Below are positions 44,419-54,791 of a stretch of 64,000 bases of DNA, one piece after another. This stretch comes from Trichostrongylus colubriformis (lineage: Eukaryota; Nematoda; Chromadorea; Rhabditida; Trichostrongylidae). A program made the position numbers and the translations under genes. Numbering within the stretch: the stretch's first letter is position 1; every line of letters begins with the position of its first letter. The notes beneath the pieces were generated by a model. It saw only the letters and a program-made list of their open reading frames with translations. It had not been told where the DNA came from and searched no databases. The stretch is taken from assembly GCA_963978905.1 (NCBI GenBank), contig OZ022261.1:24611686-24675685 (forward strand). The letters are read 5' to 3'.

Positions 44419-44880
44419 AAATATGTATGCAAAAGAAGTTTCGCATCACGTCAGGTTCATTTGTCCCGTAACTACTTCCTCTATGACGGAATGTTGCCCT
44501 TTTCTCAATTAATATAGCATCATGCTACGTTCACAGGATTTATGACCATTTCCTCTGCAAAGCTGTATCTTCAAAGATTGAAATCGTTCACAGGAAACAT
44601 TCCAAAAAAATCGGAAAAATTTCTTATTTTTTTTTGGAGATTGGAGATTTTTTGAGAATTCAGATTTTTGCAAAGATTCCAATGAACTGCAAGCGAATAC
44701 CACAAGGAAGCACCTCATTTCCAGTCATCTTTAGCCGTTTCAGACTGAAATGTTAAGTAGTCCCGAAAGTCATGTACGATCTTTTCGATCATCACTTTTT
44801 GTTATTATTATTTCATCCAACAAACAACAAATAGGCAACAACGTACTCACCATTGTTGTCGACAGCACCATGCCACCTTA
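44419..44880. other. No supported gene
   Basis: A possible eroded mariner 3' end (GTAGTCCCGAAAGTCATG) at about 44755 precedes the relic at 44881. Confidence 0.35.
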
Positions 44881-45499
44881 TAGGTAGAGATCCTTGATTC
44901 CCTCCTCCCAGAACTCTGGGTTCTGAGAGTCAAGAAAGCCAGCGAGCGCGTTTGCATGCAAGTCATAATCAAGGAATTTTCTCTTGGCCAGGAAGGATTT
45001 CAGAGGATGGGAAAAGTGATATTCAGAAGGGGCAGTGTCTGGGGAGCATGGCGAGTGGGGCACGACATCCCAGCCGAGCTCCTGTAGCTCGACCTAGGTA
45101 CTCTCGCAACGTGGAAGCGGGCGTTGTCATGTAGGGGGGGGGGGAGTGACCGCGGATCTTTGCCGACACTTTTCTCGCACAGCGACGGCGAGCTGCTGGA
45201 GTGGAGGGTGTATACGGCAGCGGTGCCTGTTTCGCCTTGTACCAGCACCTCGTGGAAAAGCATTCTTTCCGCGTCCCAAAAGCAGCACAGTCCCAGCGTG
45301 ACTTGTCTTCCAAGTCGATCTCGTCGTTGCTGAAGCTGATGAACCAACGGTGCACAGTCCCATAGCTCACAGACCCCTTGCACAATGCAGCGTTAATAGA
45401 GTCGCAAGCTTTCGTCACTTTTGTGCAGCGAGACCACTCATAGTAGATGGCACCGCGTGTTTGGTGAGTATCGACTATGGGCATTGTAGCTTTCTCCAC
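44881..45499 (-). pseudogene. Internally deleted mariner transposase
   Basis: Minus-strand pieces in order: EWSRCTKVTKACDSINAALC and HRWFISFSNDEIDLEDKSRW (DNA-binding part), then directly GLCCFWDAERMLFHEVLVQG, AAVYT, VREKCRQRSAVTP, HDNARFHVARV (second aspartate), then after a frameshift LGWDVVPHSPCSPDTAPSEY, KSFLAKRKFLDYDLHANALA and FLDSQNPEFWEEGIKDLYL. The stretch holding WVPHEL and the first aspartate is deleted, and the third aspartate reads E. It belongs to a different mariner subfamily from the 34684 element. Its termini were not identified. Confidence 0.75.
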
Positions 45500-45859
45500 G
45501 GAATCTGGCGGTCAATATATACAGCGCTCTGCATAATGATCAGCCACCCATAAATAGTCCAAAAACTCCGTTTGCAAAGTGATTTAAAGAAAGTTTCTAA
45601 GTAAAAGATGAAGCCAGTGTGGACGCGCATTCACGCATCAATATCAAATTATAGCTGGAAAATATAGAAAAAAATTTCTCATTATTTGTTTTGAGAATGT
45701 CCTTTTCCTATGCTGCAGAATGATACAGCCGCTGAACAGATTGAAGTATCGAACAACGAGAAAACAACAAAAAGGAGAAAAATGCTGACATTACAAGCAG
45801 CTGGACCTCCTTCATTTTGAATATCCGAAAATTTTAACTATCTAGGTCCATATGAATTT
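45500..45859. other. AT-rich, no supported gene
   Basis: No splice-bounded coding seen. Confidence 0.4.
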
Positions 45860-46010
45860 TTCCAGAATGTTTTTAGTCCACTTGGTGCCATGCTTCGATG
45901 AGGGCCTGTTCAAACTCCCTAACACCTTCGAAATGGCTTCTCTCCACGTAACTCCTTTTCAGAATAAAACTCCAACAGGGTCCGCCCGTCGTCCAGGTTA
46001 GAAGGACCAT
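45860..46010 (-). pseudogene. Tc1-like transposase C-terminal fragment
   Basis: The minus strand reads SFILKRSYVERSHFEGVREF then EQALIEAWHQVD and a stop. This matches the family tail NLWxxLKxxVxxR...(E/A)LxxAIxxAWxxI. The preceding SPDLNPIE block is scrambled, and no terminal repeats are seen. Confidence 0.45.
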
Positions 46011-46456
46011 TCGGTGACGGCACGATGATGAAGTGCTACGAATGACAGGAACTGGCCCATTAACTTGCACGAAAACAAGGTTTTGGTGTAAGTTGCAACA
46101 CGCATGACGAGAGAAGGATACGAGTCATGACGATCCGGTGATCGGATGGCTTATCCTTTTGAGAACGAAACAAAAGTCTGAAGATTATAAGCCCAGGCTT
46201 TGACACCTCCTCCTTTGAAGATCGTTTTGGAAACCGAAGTCTGTCCCTCATGCTAAGGTGCCGGTAGTCGCTCGGGTAGCCATACCTGAGTTTTTTCTTA
46301 GAAGTAGGAACAGCAAGGAGAAAAAGACAGTAAGGGAAATGTGTACGAACTTTCGAAAGAATGAAGCACCTCACTCCGATCTGCTCTCATCCATCTCTTG
46401 GCGAAACCGACCCTGTTACGCTATTCTGGGATTCTGAACACTGCCCTCCTCATTTC

Positions 46457-46731
46457 TCGCCTGAAACTGGATTTGCACTTCTTCGGGTTCCTATAAAGAG
46501 CCTTTGTTGCACCTTAAGCCCAGCGGAGATCTTGTTCCCGAGCATGACCTAGAGAACTTGACTGATCTTTTGAAATACTGCGATTGTTTCTATCTAAAGG
46601 AGTACAGGACACTCAGTACTCCTTCTGATTTCATGCCCTGCAGAATCCTAGTTGAAATTATCGAGGAGCACGTAAATCGGTTTCCATTTTCGCGCGATCT
46701 GACATTTGGACGTCTGCAGGTCTTATTTTGA
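46457..46731 (+). CDS. Terminal exon, unrecognised protein
   Basis: Open from about 46457 to TGA at 46731. An acceptor CACCTTAAGCCCAG at 46524 is possible; otherwise the exon begins earlier (WICTSSGSYKEPLLHLKPSG). It reads PEHDLENLTDLLKYCDCFYL, TLSTPSDFMPCRILVEIIEE and HVNRFPFSRDLTFGRLQVLF. The Leu-spaced LENLTDLLKYCDCFYL recalls LRR/F-box-associated repeats, but this is not enough for a call. Confidence 0.4.
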
Positions 46732-47840
46732 GGGAAATTAATCTTTCTTTGGGTCAAATAGCAGTTTTCTTCTTGTCATTACCTGGAAATGATGAGAATA
46801 CAGCAACCATACAGCTTCAGCAAGTGGAGGTCAAAAGCGATGAGAAAATTCGAAGTGGCTGTACAAATTTGCAGAATGGAAAAAGTGACGCTTTTAAAAC
46901 AAATGAAGAGAAAATTTTTCTGTGTTTTCCAACTACAATTTGATGTCGATGCTCGAATGCGCGTTCACACTGGCTTTATCTTTTAATTGGAGACTTTTTT
47001 TAAGAATCTATCTACAAACAGAGTTTTTGGACAATTTACAGGTGGCTGTATCATTATGCAGAGCACCGTACTTCGCTAGAAAGCTTAGAGGACATTCCAC
47101 CATATTCCTAAGCCGCTAAGATTGCCTCGAAGTAAACATGAATTACTGATGTTTTTGGAAAAATCCTACAAGATTTTTGGGACAACCTAAAACTTTCTTT
47201 TTTCCGCAGAAAGAAGGAACTTGAAAAATAGGACGACTTATAGTGATCGATGTCCTCGGTAAAGGCACGATTGGAAGACAAATTTCATGGATTACAGAGA
47301 TGTTAATGAGAGAGGTTTTCACTGGCAGGAGTCTATGTCAAGTAGGCAGGCCATGTGTGCTTTGCTATTCATAGAAAGTCCACAACAACAGGCAAGGGAT
47401 AATGAGCATGACTTAGATGTGACGCTATTTATCATTGCCGAGAAAAGAAAGTTGTCTGAGGAAATATTAGGGGCATGAGTTGCAAGTACGGCATGTCTTC
47501 ATGCATGCATGATAGCAATTTCGCTAACCCTGCACTAAGGACGGTTTCGTTGGGTAAAAACGATGGTAACGCGTACACAATCGTGTAACTTCAGGGCATT
47601 AGTGCAGAAGGAACCGATGCGGCGTCGCAAGGTCGCAGCGGCTCCTTCTGTTTCGAACCGGCAACAACTGTTCCCACATCTTTTCAAGGTGTTTCACGTG
47701 CATATCTACAGGCAATCGAGCACCTACAGAACAGATATAGACTGATCTCATAGTCAAAGGGTAATTACTTTCATTAGCAATTTGTTCTATTCATGCGTTT
47801 TTATGAGTTCCAGAAACTATTCCTAATTAAGAGACGGCGT
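46732..47840. other. No firmly supported gene
   Basis: Short ORFs at 46728-47480. One at 47287-47478 (MDYRDVNERGFHWQESMSSR) shares YRDxNERxF with the exon at 47851, hinting at a duplicated gene fragment. A possible eroded mariner right end (GGGACAACCTAA) lies at 47179-47190. Confidence 0.3.
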
Positions 47841-47850
47841 CAAACAGCTT

Positions 47851-48033
47851 ATGATTTACTATCGGGACGGGAATGAAAGGCAATTCTATTGCTCATTATT
47901 TACAACTGGATATGGCAATTTAGAAAATGGCCGATTGTTTCGAATCGTAGTGAATATGCCCTCTTTCGTGCATGATGTCAATTCCTCAGACATGGACTTG
48001 TGCACTGATTACATAATTTCACTATATTTTTGA
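47851..48033 (+). CDS. Probable terminal exon, unrecognised protein
   Basis: Reads IYYRDGNERQFYCSLFTTGY, GNLENGRLFRIVVNMPSFVH, then DVNSSDMDLCTDYIISLYF and TGA. The TGA is followed immediately by AATAAA, as at other nematode 3' ends here. The upstream boundary is unresolved: the frame is open a few codons further (KQL). Function unknown. Confidence 0.35.
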   Translation: MIYYRDGNERQFYCSLFTTGYGNLENGRLFRIVVNMPSFVHDVNSSDMDLCTDYIISLYF

Positions 48034-48039
48034 AATAAA
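48034..48039 (+). terminator. AATAAA polyadenylation signal
   Basis: Directly after the TGA at 48031-48033. Confidence 0.5.
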
Positions 48040-48539
48040 ATTGAGATTCATGGCCGCACTGCACGACAGCATTGCTGAATTGACCACTTTACAAATTACT
48101 TCCTACATCAATTACCTTTGTGACAGACATTGTAATGGTGATAGGCACTGTACTAATGGTCTGATCCAGGGTCCATCAAGTACCCTCTCTAGGGGGTCGC
48201 ACCTCGGTTGGCTGGAAGGCGTAGGGGCATTATTCGTCTGGAATGAGACCTTAGTGGTGTCCGATTCCGTAGCTTTCCCTTGCGTTCTACCTTTCTTGGT
48301 ACAACATCCTATATAGGAGGGGTCATACGACAGATTTTGAAAAGGGGGCAGCCTATACGAGGCCAAAAATTTTCTTGACAAGTTACCTGACCCTACCCTC
48401 TCATTTGAAATAAGCACCCTGCAGGTACATTCAAAATGAATGAATTTTGAGATATGAGCTAATCTCACTGAAATTTAGTGTAAGAAATGTATACAAAGCA
48501 ATATACATATATAGTGTCATATATAATCTAATGTATACA

Positions 48540-48635
48540 AAGAACTTCAATTCAGAAACACAGCTCGATGACTCTTTCGAGACCAAGGCTTGTCTCGAAA
48601 GAGTTATCGAGCTGTGTTTCTGAATTGAAGTTCTT
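48540..48635. repeat. Near-perfect 44-bp stem hairpin, 8-bp loop
   Basis: Arms 48540-48583 and 48592-48635 are complementary at 43 of 44 positions; the loop is CAAGGCTT. The right arm plus about 120 bases of flank recur at 51757-51900 without the left arm. The arms could arise by inverted duplication of that repeat; a small-RNA precursor is possible. Confidence 0.9.
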
Positions 48636-48740
48636 GAACTTTTACCGCTTTGCAGAAGCCATACGACGGCTAGGTGACAAGCTGAAACGGAATGAGACTG
48701 AAAAAGATAAAATGAGCTTTATTCGAAAATCGCCCTTTCT
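48592..48740 (+). repeat. Dispersed repeat shared with 51757-51900
   Basis: GCTTTGCAGAAGCCATACGA, GACGGCTAGGTGACAAGCTG and GATAAAATGAGCTTTATTCG are shared with 51757-51900. One frame reads RFAEAIRRLGDKLKRNETEK in both copies, so it may derive from a gene or retroelement. Confidence 0.7.
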
Positions 48741-49194
48741 GATCCTGAGTTATTCCAGCCAGAGCGTGGTCGGAACGAGATATAATAACTTTCCCTGGCA
48801 CCTGAGGTCAACGAAAAGTGTCCCTGGTGGAAGGGAAGGGGGGAAGCTTTGGCTCCAAGAAGGTTGGACGTCCAATCCTCATGCACAGAGTTAGCAGTAA
48901 GGACCCCTTCCCTCACACGGCAGCCAGTCCCTTACCCCGAGAAGAAGGCGTCAAGCGAAGAGAGGGGTACAGTTCCCGGGACTTGTTCAAAATCAAACCA
49001 AGAAATTAGTTCACACTTCTGCTCTCCCATCTCCTTCTTCTGTCAACCGAGGAAAGGTTTCAAACATTTTCGAACAGACGCTCCGACTGTCTGATTGTTC
49101 TGTGTATGTGGAGCTTTGACAATTTTGTTTTTGAAATGACAAAAAACATCGGACAAGAGTTGATTAGATAGGGGAAAATAGGCCATTTTTAGGT

Positions 49195-49375
49195 AAGGTA
49201 GTCGGGGTGTGCCCGTAAGGACAGGAATTGCACGGTAGCGTGCAGTGTGAGGTGGGATACATGCGAACTGGTGCTGGGATAAGATAATCGTCCTGGGACC
49301 CAATAGGTGTGGCTCCGCTAGCTCGCACGCATTGCGCCGCACGTCACACGCCACGCTGCCATATCTTATCCTAGC
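49195..49375. mobile_element. GTGTGTACCC-family MITE, diverged
   Basis: GGGGTGTGCCCGTAAGGACA at the left and CTAGCTCGCACGCATTGCGC ... CACGCCACGC at the right match the family. The inner GGACCCAATAGGTGTGGCTC parallels TTGGGTCC of the others. Confidence 0.5.
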
Positions 49376-49634
49376 AATACTCATGGGTTGCTCGTGTTGC
49401 TACGAATTTTATCAGTATGAAATTAATCTACTAACTTAATGGTGGAGGAAATCAGAACACAAGTGAGTAGCTGATCGGAACGGATACGGAGAGGTTCTTC
49501 AAAAAAGAATATGGGGAAGCCGGATCAATCTGAACTCATTAGCTACAAGACAGTTAGGAAAAGGCAACAAGGCTCTGAAACGGTGATTGGGACGGCAAAC
49601 TGCTATCCCCTCCCAGTCCTCCAAAGATCTTTAC

Positions 49635-50706
49635 GACATCGAACATCTGAGCGTACAAGCTATCGGCCAGGCGGCCTCCGAACATAATAGTAACGTCGAA
49701 TGCCACCACAAATGCAAAAGTTTTAATGAAAATGTGACGTTGACCACATTCAATCCCATTTCCCTTCCTATTCATCGTTCCATTTTTGCACTTTGTCCAA
49801 AACACAACGTCAATGAAATTCCATGGGTAACTATAATAGGCAGTGACGCCTGGCATAATCTGAAATTCCACAAGTTTCTCAGTGATGAACCCATCAGGAT
49901 GACGAACCTTGGATAAATAGTCATCAAATAGGTAGTCCTTAGAAGGTATAATCTTTGTGCAACATCGCTTGACAAGAGCAGGCCCAATTTTTTGACTTGT
50001 CTTCTCTGAGTAGATGAATAAAGAATGATCACTCTGATGAAAAGCTAAGAGATCTCGAGAAACACACTAAGATGCCGCTCACAATCGTCGTTCATTTCGA
50101 GTACAGCTCTGCATCAAGACATAATTAGGAACTCCATCTTTTCAAGATCGCCTGATTAGGGCAAATTTCCTCAGGCTACGAAAAACAATGAAAGGGCATC
50201 AGAATTTAATTACCTCAAGACCAGTGAATTGGAATTTCACAGCATAGCGATAAGAAAGGGCACCAAAGCGTGAATGCTACTTCATGCGTTTCGAAATAAT
50301 AGAAACATCAAATAAGTGGGTTTGATAATGATCCATGTGACGTGCACCAATGAACGCCAATTGAACTATGTACCCAAAGAGTAGCGCGAGTGCATATGAG
50401 TCCTAAACTGGTTGATGTGTGAGTATGAAATCATAGCGATTAAGAAGTGGGGTAGAACGAAAAAACAGCACAAAATGTCGAGATTCGACAAGCAGGAATA
50501 TCCGTACTGTCCTTTGAATTCTCTGGTGGACGTGATATCCAAAGCGACTCACCGCTGACGTATCGATCAAAGCCACGCGAATCTGCAATGTGTGGCGGCC
50601 AAACTCAGCACGTGTCGCTCACGTTTGTGGGAGGAGCCATGGCAACAAGAGGTGTGCACGCTAGCGTGCGCTTTGTCGAAGGTCCAAGCTCATCTTTTGA
50701 TGAAAG
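49635..50706 (-). CDS. Multi-exon protein of unknown function
   Basis: Exons on the minus strand: 50706-50623 (LSSKDELGPSTKRTLACTPL, VAMAPPTN; donor GTGAGC), 50582-50553 (IRVALIDTSA; donor GTGAGT), 50276-50214 (HSRFGALSYRYAVKFQFTGL then E; donor GTAATT), 50175-50133 (PEEICPNQAILKRW; donor GTTCCT, weak) and 50005-49635 (acceptor ATTCATCTACTCAG; KTSQKIGPALVKRCCTKIIP ... QIMPGVTAYYSYPWNFIDVV ... FAFVVAFDVTIMFGGRLADS; donor GTAAAG). All are in phase, with introns of 40 nt and more. The last exon could hide a 48-nt phase-neutral intron (GTTCGT ... GAATTTCAG). The Gly/aromatic-rich sequence looks enzymatic, but the family is not recognised. A further 5' exon near 50760-50870 (FLPLFVVFESTMKYIPGVQK) is plausible; the plus strand there is also open. 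Confidence 0.55.
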
Positions 50707-50869
50707 CTGCGCTATACGCGGCTTCCATGGATTTTTGGTGTACGCTCACAGTACCCATATTCCCCTTTCTGAACACCTGGAATATATTTCATGGTGCTTT
50801 CGAATACCACGAAGAGTGGCAAGAAACTGGAGAATGCACACTTCCGAATGATGTGATTTCATTCTCTCT

Positions 50870-51230
50870 TGGAAGAATACTTCCGCTTTCCAGTAGGAAG
50901 TTAACGACAAAAAACACTTCTAATTCAAGTATAGGTTGTCATTTCGAATGCATCTGAGAAGGTCTCAAAATGGCTAGGGCGCAACTAGAAGAAAAACAGG
51001 TTCGACTACAGCTTCGCCTTTCATTTCCAGCTACTGAGTTTTTGCGTTTTCAAACCTTTGCAGATCTTCTCAACTTCCCTGATGCACTTTCTTTGATATA
51101 TCAGCTACAGCCAGTAAGACGTGGTTAGTCAATCGGTTTACATTTACATATCATAACCAGTAATGCAAAGTTTGTGTTCAGTTGAGGCTTGTCAGCTAAT
51201 ACGTACAACAACCGAAATCAGCCATGAATA
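50870..51230. other. No supported gene
   Basis: Overlapping open frames on both strands end near 50960. The remainder is unassigned. Confidence 0.3.
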
Positions 51231-51400
51231 AGGTTCATACTCGGCGCCGGCAGGGCTTGGCTGCGTTCGGGGCGAGGCAGACTGGCGCGCGGAGATGCGG
51301 AGGCAACGCCGGCAACCAGGCAGAGTGGCATAGGCGGAGACGCAGAGACACGCAACCACACATCGCGGCCGGTACCCACGCAGTATGAGTACGGGCTTAA
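51231..51400. mobile_element. GC-rich MITE, copy 1
   Basis: GTTCATACTCGGCGCCGGCA (left) and CGCAGTATGAGTACGGGCTT (right) are degenerate forms of the GGCCGCGTTCATACTTxGCG TIR seen at 63101-63278. The interior GAGGCAGACTGGCGCGCGGA is shared with both other copies. Confidence 0.65.
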
Positions 51401-51756
51401 CGGTCAGCTCAGCTCTGTTTGTGGCGCAGACGGGCGATGCGCCGTCCCGTCGTGAAAAAACTGCGCGTATCGCATAGCGGCACCGCACTGGCCCCTTCAG
51501 CACTTAATCCAGTGGCTCCCTGATAAATCGAACACCAGAGACAAAAAGCGCTGACTAAGATGAATCATTACAGGTCATTCTTAACTCGTAGATTACTAAG
51601 AGCGATCAGCGAAAGTGGCAACAGCGGAAGTGTATGAAATTGTATGAATCATAATCTCTCATATACTCCCCCCAAAGATGTGATGAATGCGATTTACTGG
51701 TAAAGCTTCCAAACGACGACATATTATTAACGGGAGGGTATGGTAGGCTCCCACCA
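51401..51756. other. No supported gene
   Basis: Nothing recognised. Confidence 0.35.
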
Positions 51757-51900
51757 AGGCTTGTCTCGAAAGAGTCATCGAGCTGTGTTCTGAATCGAAG
51801 ATTCTGAACTTTTAACGCTTTGCAGAAGCTATAGGACGGCTAGGTGACAAGTTGAAACGGAATGAGACTGAAAAGGATAAAATGAGCTTTATTCGGAAAT
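51757..51900 (+). repeat. Second copy of the 48592 dispersed repeat
   Basis: AGGCTTGTCTCGAAAGAGTC through AATGAGCTTTATTCGGAAAT, about 90% like 48587-48735. Confidence 0.75.
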
Positions 51901-52627
51901 CGCCCTCTCATGGATGCTTTGATTTACAGCATTATTGTATGTATGGGCAAGGGTGATCTTTAGAAAACTGCAGCGAGATAAATGATACATTGAAACCCAC
52001 TCATTACTTCATACTGAACAATTTCCAACTGCTGGAAAAGAGCGGAAATGGTGTTGAAGAATTCTCGAAATGGAAGTATTAGTTGCGGTTTCAGTCATGC
52101 AAGGAGGAAAATTATGTTGGCTCTGGTCTTATGGGCTCGCGTTCTCGAGGACTGATGAAGTCGGGGTAATAACCACGTAAAATAGGGTCCTCCAATAAGC
52201 ATAATAGGAAAACTAGAGCTCTTACCGGGTTACATTCACATGGCTGCACACATATACAACGGGAAGTTATGACCACAGACCAAAGCTTTTTAGATATTAT
52301 TTCCGTGTATTATTCAGCTCATGGATCCCACGAGAAAGCGGGCGCTGAATGAAACAAAGTGCATTTGAAAATGGCACGAAGGAAGTTAATTAGAGTGCAC
52401 CGTAGGAAGTACAACATTTCACTAAAATCATCAAGATTATTTCAATCAAAATCATAAAAAGCTCTTTACTGGCTATAAAACTCGCGACTAAAACACCTCG
52501 CATGAAAACTTTTCATATAAAATAATGTTAACGGTCACGATGATAGCCCTTTTTTGTTGAATATAACTGAGCAAACAGAATTTCGTGATGAGAGAATACA
52601 CTGCATTGCGGCAGTCACAATATGTGA
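51901..52627. other. No firmly supported gene
   Basis: A minus-strand microexon candidate near 52229-52246 (PCECNP between ATATGTGTGCAG and GTAAGA) could not be connected. Confidence 0.3.
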
Positions 52628-52845
52628 GGTGTGTACCCTTACGTCACAATTTTGGCATCGCGGCGTGCGTGCTGAAGGTACCGTATGTGGTTGGGTCTCA
52701 AATCGATTACAGAGTAATGCCTGGCGCCGTAAGAGGTAAAGGTGTGATGGCCTCAAGATTCAACCAGGTATGATGCCCCTAGCTTGCACGCACCGCATCG
52801 CACCCGCAAGCTGCCGCGCGAAACCTGACATATGGGTATGTACCC
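52628..52845. mobile_element. MITE, reference copy of the GTGTGTACCC family
   Basis: Left GGTGTGTACCCTTACGTCA and right TGACATATGGGTATGTACCC form inverted ends. Inner arms GCATCGCGGCGTGCGTGC and GCTTGCACGCACCGCATCGC extend the inverted repeat. Total 218 bp, noncoding. Confidence 0.7.
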
Positions 52846-53036
52846 ATATAAAGCAGTTGTAAACGCATATTTTCCCGAAAACAAAAAACCATTTGAATGT
52901 TGATTCATGCGGATGCGAAAGTGAAAAAAAAAAACCAATGACGAAGAGACAGCAATCACAGCATCTATGAGACAATGGCGAATAACCTTATGGCTTGTCA
53001 AACGTGATTAATAATTGCTAGAAATTGATGTTCCAG

Positions 53037-53507
53037 TATACAATGTCCACTCAATCACTGACGCATTCATATTCACGGAAAAACTATCTTGAAGGCGCTG
53101 TTCTAGATACTAAACGCGAACGTTGTGCAGGAGGAGCCGATCCGGCGCCGAGCCTGGTCTTGGCCACGCACATCAAATGCCGCGTTCGCAACGCCGCTTT
53201 GGCCCCCACCACATCAGACCCAGGTAAGCTGCTGAGACGCAGCTTTGGTATGCGAAACGCTGTAGACATTAAAGCCTATCAAAACAATCAGAAGGAACCA
53301 CCAACATGGCCCGCAAGTTCAATTTTAAAAAAAATTCAAAAAAGGCTGCATCAAGAGGGTAAAATATAGGCACATATGTAGTACACAGTTTTGCAGGTGA
53401 TATTCTGTTACTTGGCGACCTGAATATGTCTAATGAATCCAAGTATATGCCCACCTTTAGCCCAATCCTGCTTCTGCCTACAGCTGCAAAAGAAGCTTCG
53501 CCATGAG
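53037..53507 (+). CDS. Two tentative exons
   Basis: Exon 53037-53223 (acceptor GATGTTCCAG, donor CCAG/GTAAGC) reads YTMSTQSLTHSYSRKNYLEG, VLDTKRERCAGGADPAPSLV and THIKCRVRNAALAPTTSDP. After a strong acceptor at 53394 (CAGTTTTGCAG), a phase-matched exon reads GDILLLGDLNMSNESKYMPT ... KEASP and TGA near 53507. GDILLLGDLN recalls the GDxN motif of endonuclease/exonuclease/phosphatase proteins, but the rest of that fold is absent. A long minus ORF (53269-53607) competes over the second exon. The stop lies about 175 bp before the trans-splice-like site of the next gene. Confidence 0.35.
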
Positions 53508-53670
53508 GAAATTTTCGATGCTCCATAGAAAAAGGAAACGACGTCACATGGAAGCTTCGACATAATCTGCAATTATCCTCAAATTTCGCTCTGTCTGCCA
53601 TTATCAATTTTGATGATATTGTTTGGCTTATGAACGAAGCTAATTCAATTCGAAATTCGCGCGCAAGCCG

Positions 53671-53684
53671 CTTGTTCTTCAGAA
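53671..53684 (+). promoter_or_regulatory. Probable SL trans-splice acceptor
   Basis: CTTGTTCTTCAG/AA sits two bases before the ATG at 53685. A strong acceptor directly upstream of a start codon is the usual position for spliced-leader addition in nematode mRNAs. With an upstream coding segment ending about 175 bp earlier on the same strand, an operon is possible. Confidence 0.45.
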
Positions 53685-54490
53685 ATGCAGCAACAAAGTT
53701 CTACAAACAAGGGAGTGCACGTCAACTCAGCCCAGCTGAATCGAGCCCCTTTAGCACGTGGCCAATGTAGAACAGAACCAGTAAGGTACATGACTAGCGC
53801 GGCGACGTTATTCGCGTGGCACGGTGACCCATTTGGATTGTTCTGACGCTCACTCCAAGCAAGTAAGCGCTACGACCCTCTGATTGTGAGACGACTACAG
53901 TAATCAATGAAGATTTTCCTGTTCCATGTACTTTGGTCTCAACTGTCCCATTTTAGGTTGTCATTAATGCACAAAAGGAATGGTCAACGGATACTCATGT
54001 TCTCAATTTTCCCCAAAAGCACTCTCCCAGAGACAGTATGTGAGTAGAAACACGGAAAAACCAGAAAATCCCTTTCTTCCAATGCATTCTATGAAAAGTG
54101 AATAAAGCAGTAGAACGTTTGAGTTCCCACCGAGCCTCCTTTCAGCACTTGTGGGTCGAAGGAGCGCAGTTCAAATCTTCGTGCCCAGTCGCTTTGCTCC
54201 CAGAGCCGTCATGACCCCGCCTACTCGGACAAGCTTACCTCATCGGACGTTAAGTTGGGGACCCGTATGGATTCTAGTTTTTGCGTGGAAGTTTGTATGT
54301 GGACCATAATAAACAAATACAACACAGATGTATGGATACCAAAAAAACTCAGAATTCAGTAAGATCCCTTTTATCGTCAGAATCAAAAAGGCCGTCACGG
54401 TTTTCCCACCAGATATTTCAGCCTCGCAAGGCAAAAATTAGCCAGTTACCAGTATGGACCAATGAAGATCGATGTTTATTCACGCATTAG
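53683..54490 (+). CDS. Small complete-looking gene, three exons, about 94 aa
   Basis: Exon 1 (ATG 53685 to 53780, donor CCA/GTAAGG): MQQQSSTNKGVHVNSAQLNR then APLARGQCRTEP. Exon 2 (53957-54035, acceptor CTGTCCCATTTTAG, donor A/GTATGT): VVINAQKEWSTDTHVLNFPQ then KHSPRD. Exon 3 (54381-54490, acceptor CTTTTATCGTCAG): SKRPSRFSHQIFQPRKAKIS then QLPVWTNEDRCLFTH and TAG. Phases agree (0, then 1). Intron 2 carries a dispersed repeat. The protein is basic and polar, with no signal peptide, membrane segment or known domain. An alternative is that exon 3 splices at GTTTAT after NEDR into the exon at 54792, giving about 180 residues with the frame kept. Confidence 0.55.
54125..54330. repeat. Dispersed repeat shared with 38290-38545
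   Basis: GGAGCGCAGTTCAAATCTTC, CTCATCGGACGTTAAG and GTGGAAGTTTGTATGTGGAC align in order with 38290-38545. It lies within the intron of the 53683 gene. Confidence 0.5.
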
Positions 54491-54791
54491 TGGCAGTTCA
54501 AAAACAACTGTGATGAATGACGAGATATGAATGACACATTGGAACTGTGAAATAATCGGATGGAAAGCTAAATCGAATCAACGAAGAAATCACTGAATCT
54601 ATTTGACATTTTCTGTTCTGTAAACGTTTTCCACAACATCATGAGTATTGATTAAATCCACTACAAAAAGAGAAATGAGTACAGTAAAATGTTACACATA
54701 CAATGGAGATACTGGAAAATACTAATAAAGTATGCAAGAGTCCACAAATACAAGTAACAATAAATATAGATTGAATTTTCATTCTTGTTAG

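Noticed and set aside
47179..47190. Right end of another mariner (GGGACAACCTAA)
   Set aside because: No TA flank on the right and no matching left end or transposase in range.
50374..50407. Extra exon FRTHMHSRYSL in the 49635-50706 gene
   Set aside because: Good splice sites, but it ends in phase 1 while the next exon needs phase 0. Leaving it out keeps the frame.
53395..53507. Endonuclease/exonuclease/phosphatase domain call from GDILLLGDLN
   Set aside because: Only one motif is present and the rest of the fold is missing, so naming the family is not justified.
53269..53607. 112-codon minus-strand ORF
   Set aside because: Competes with phase-matched plus exons. Strand not proven, so not listed as a gene.
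54130..54180. tRNA-derived B-box (AGTTCAAATCTTC) suggesting a tRNA or SINE
   Set aside because: No A box, acceptor stem or anticodon arm could be folded around it.
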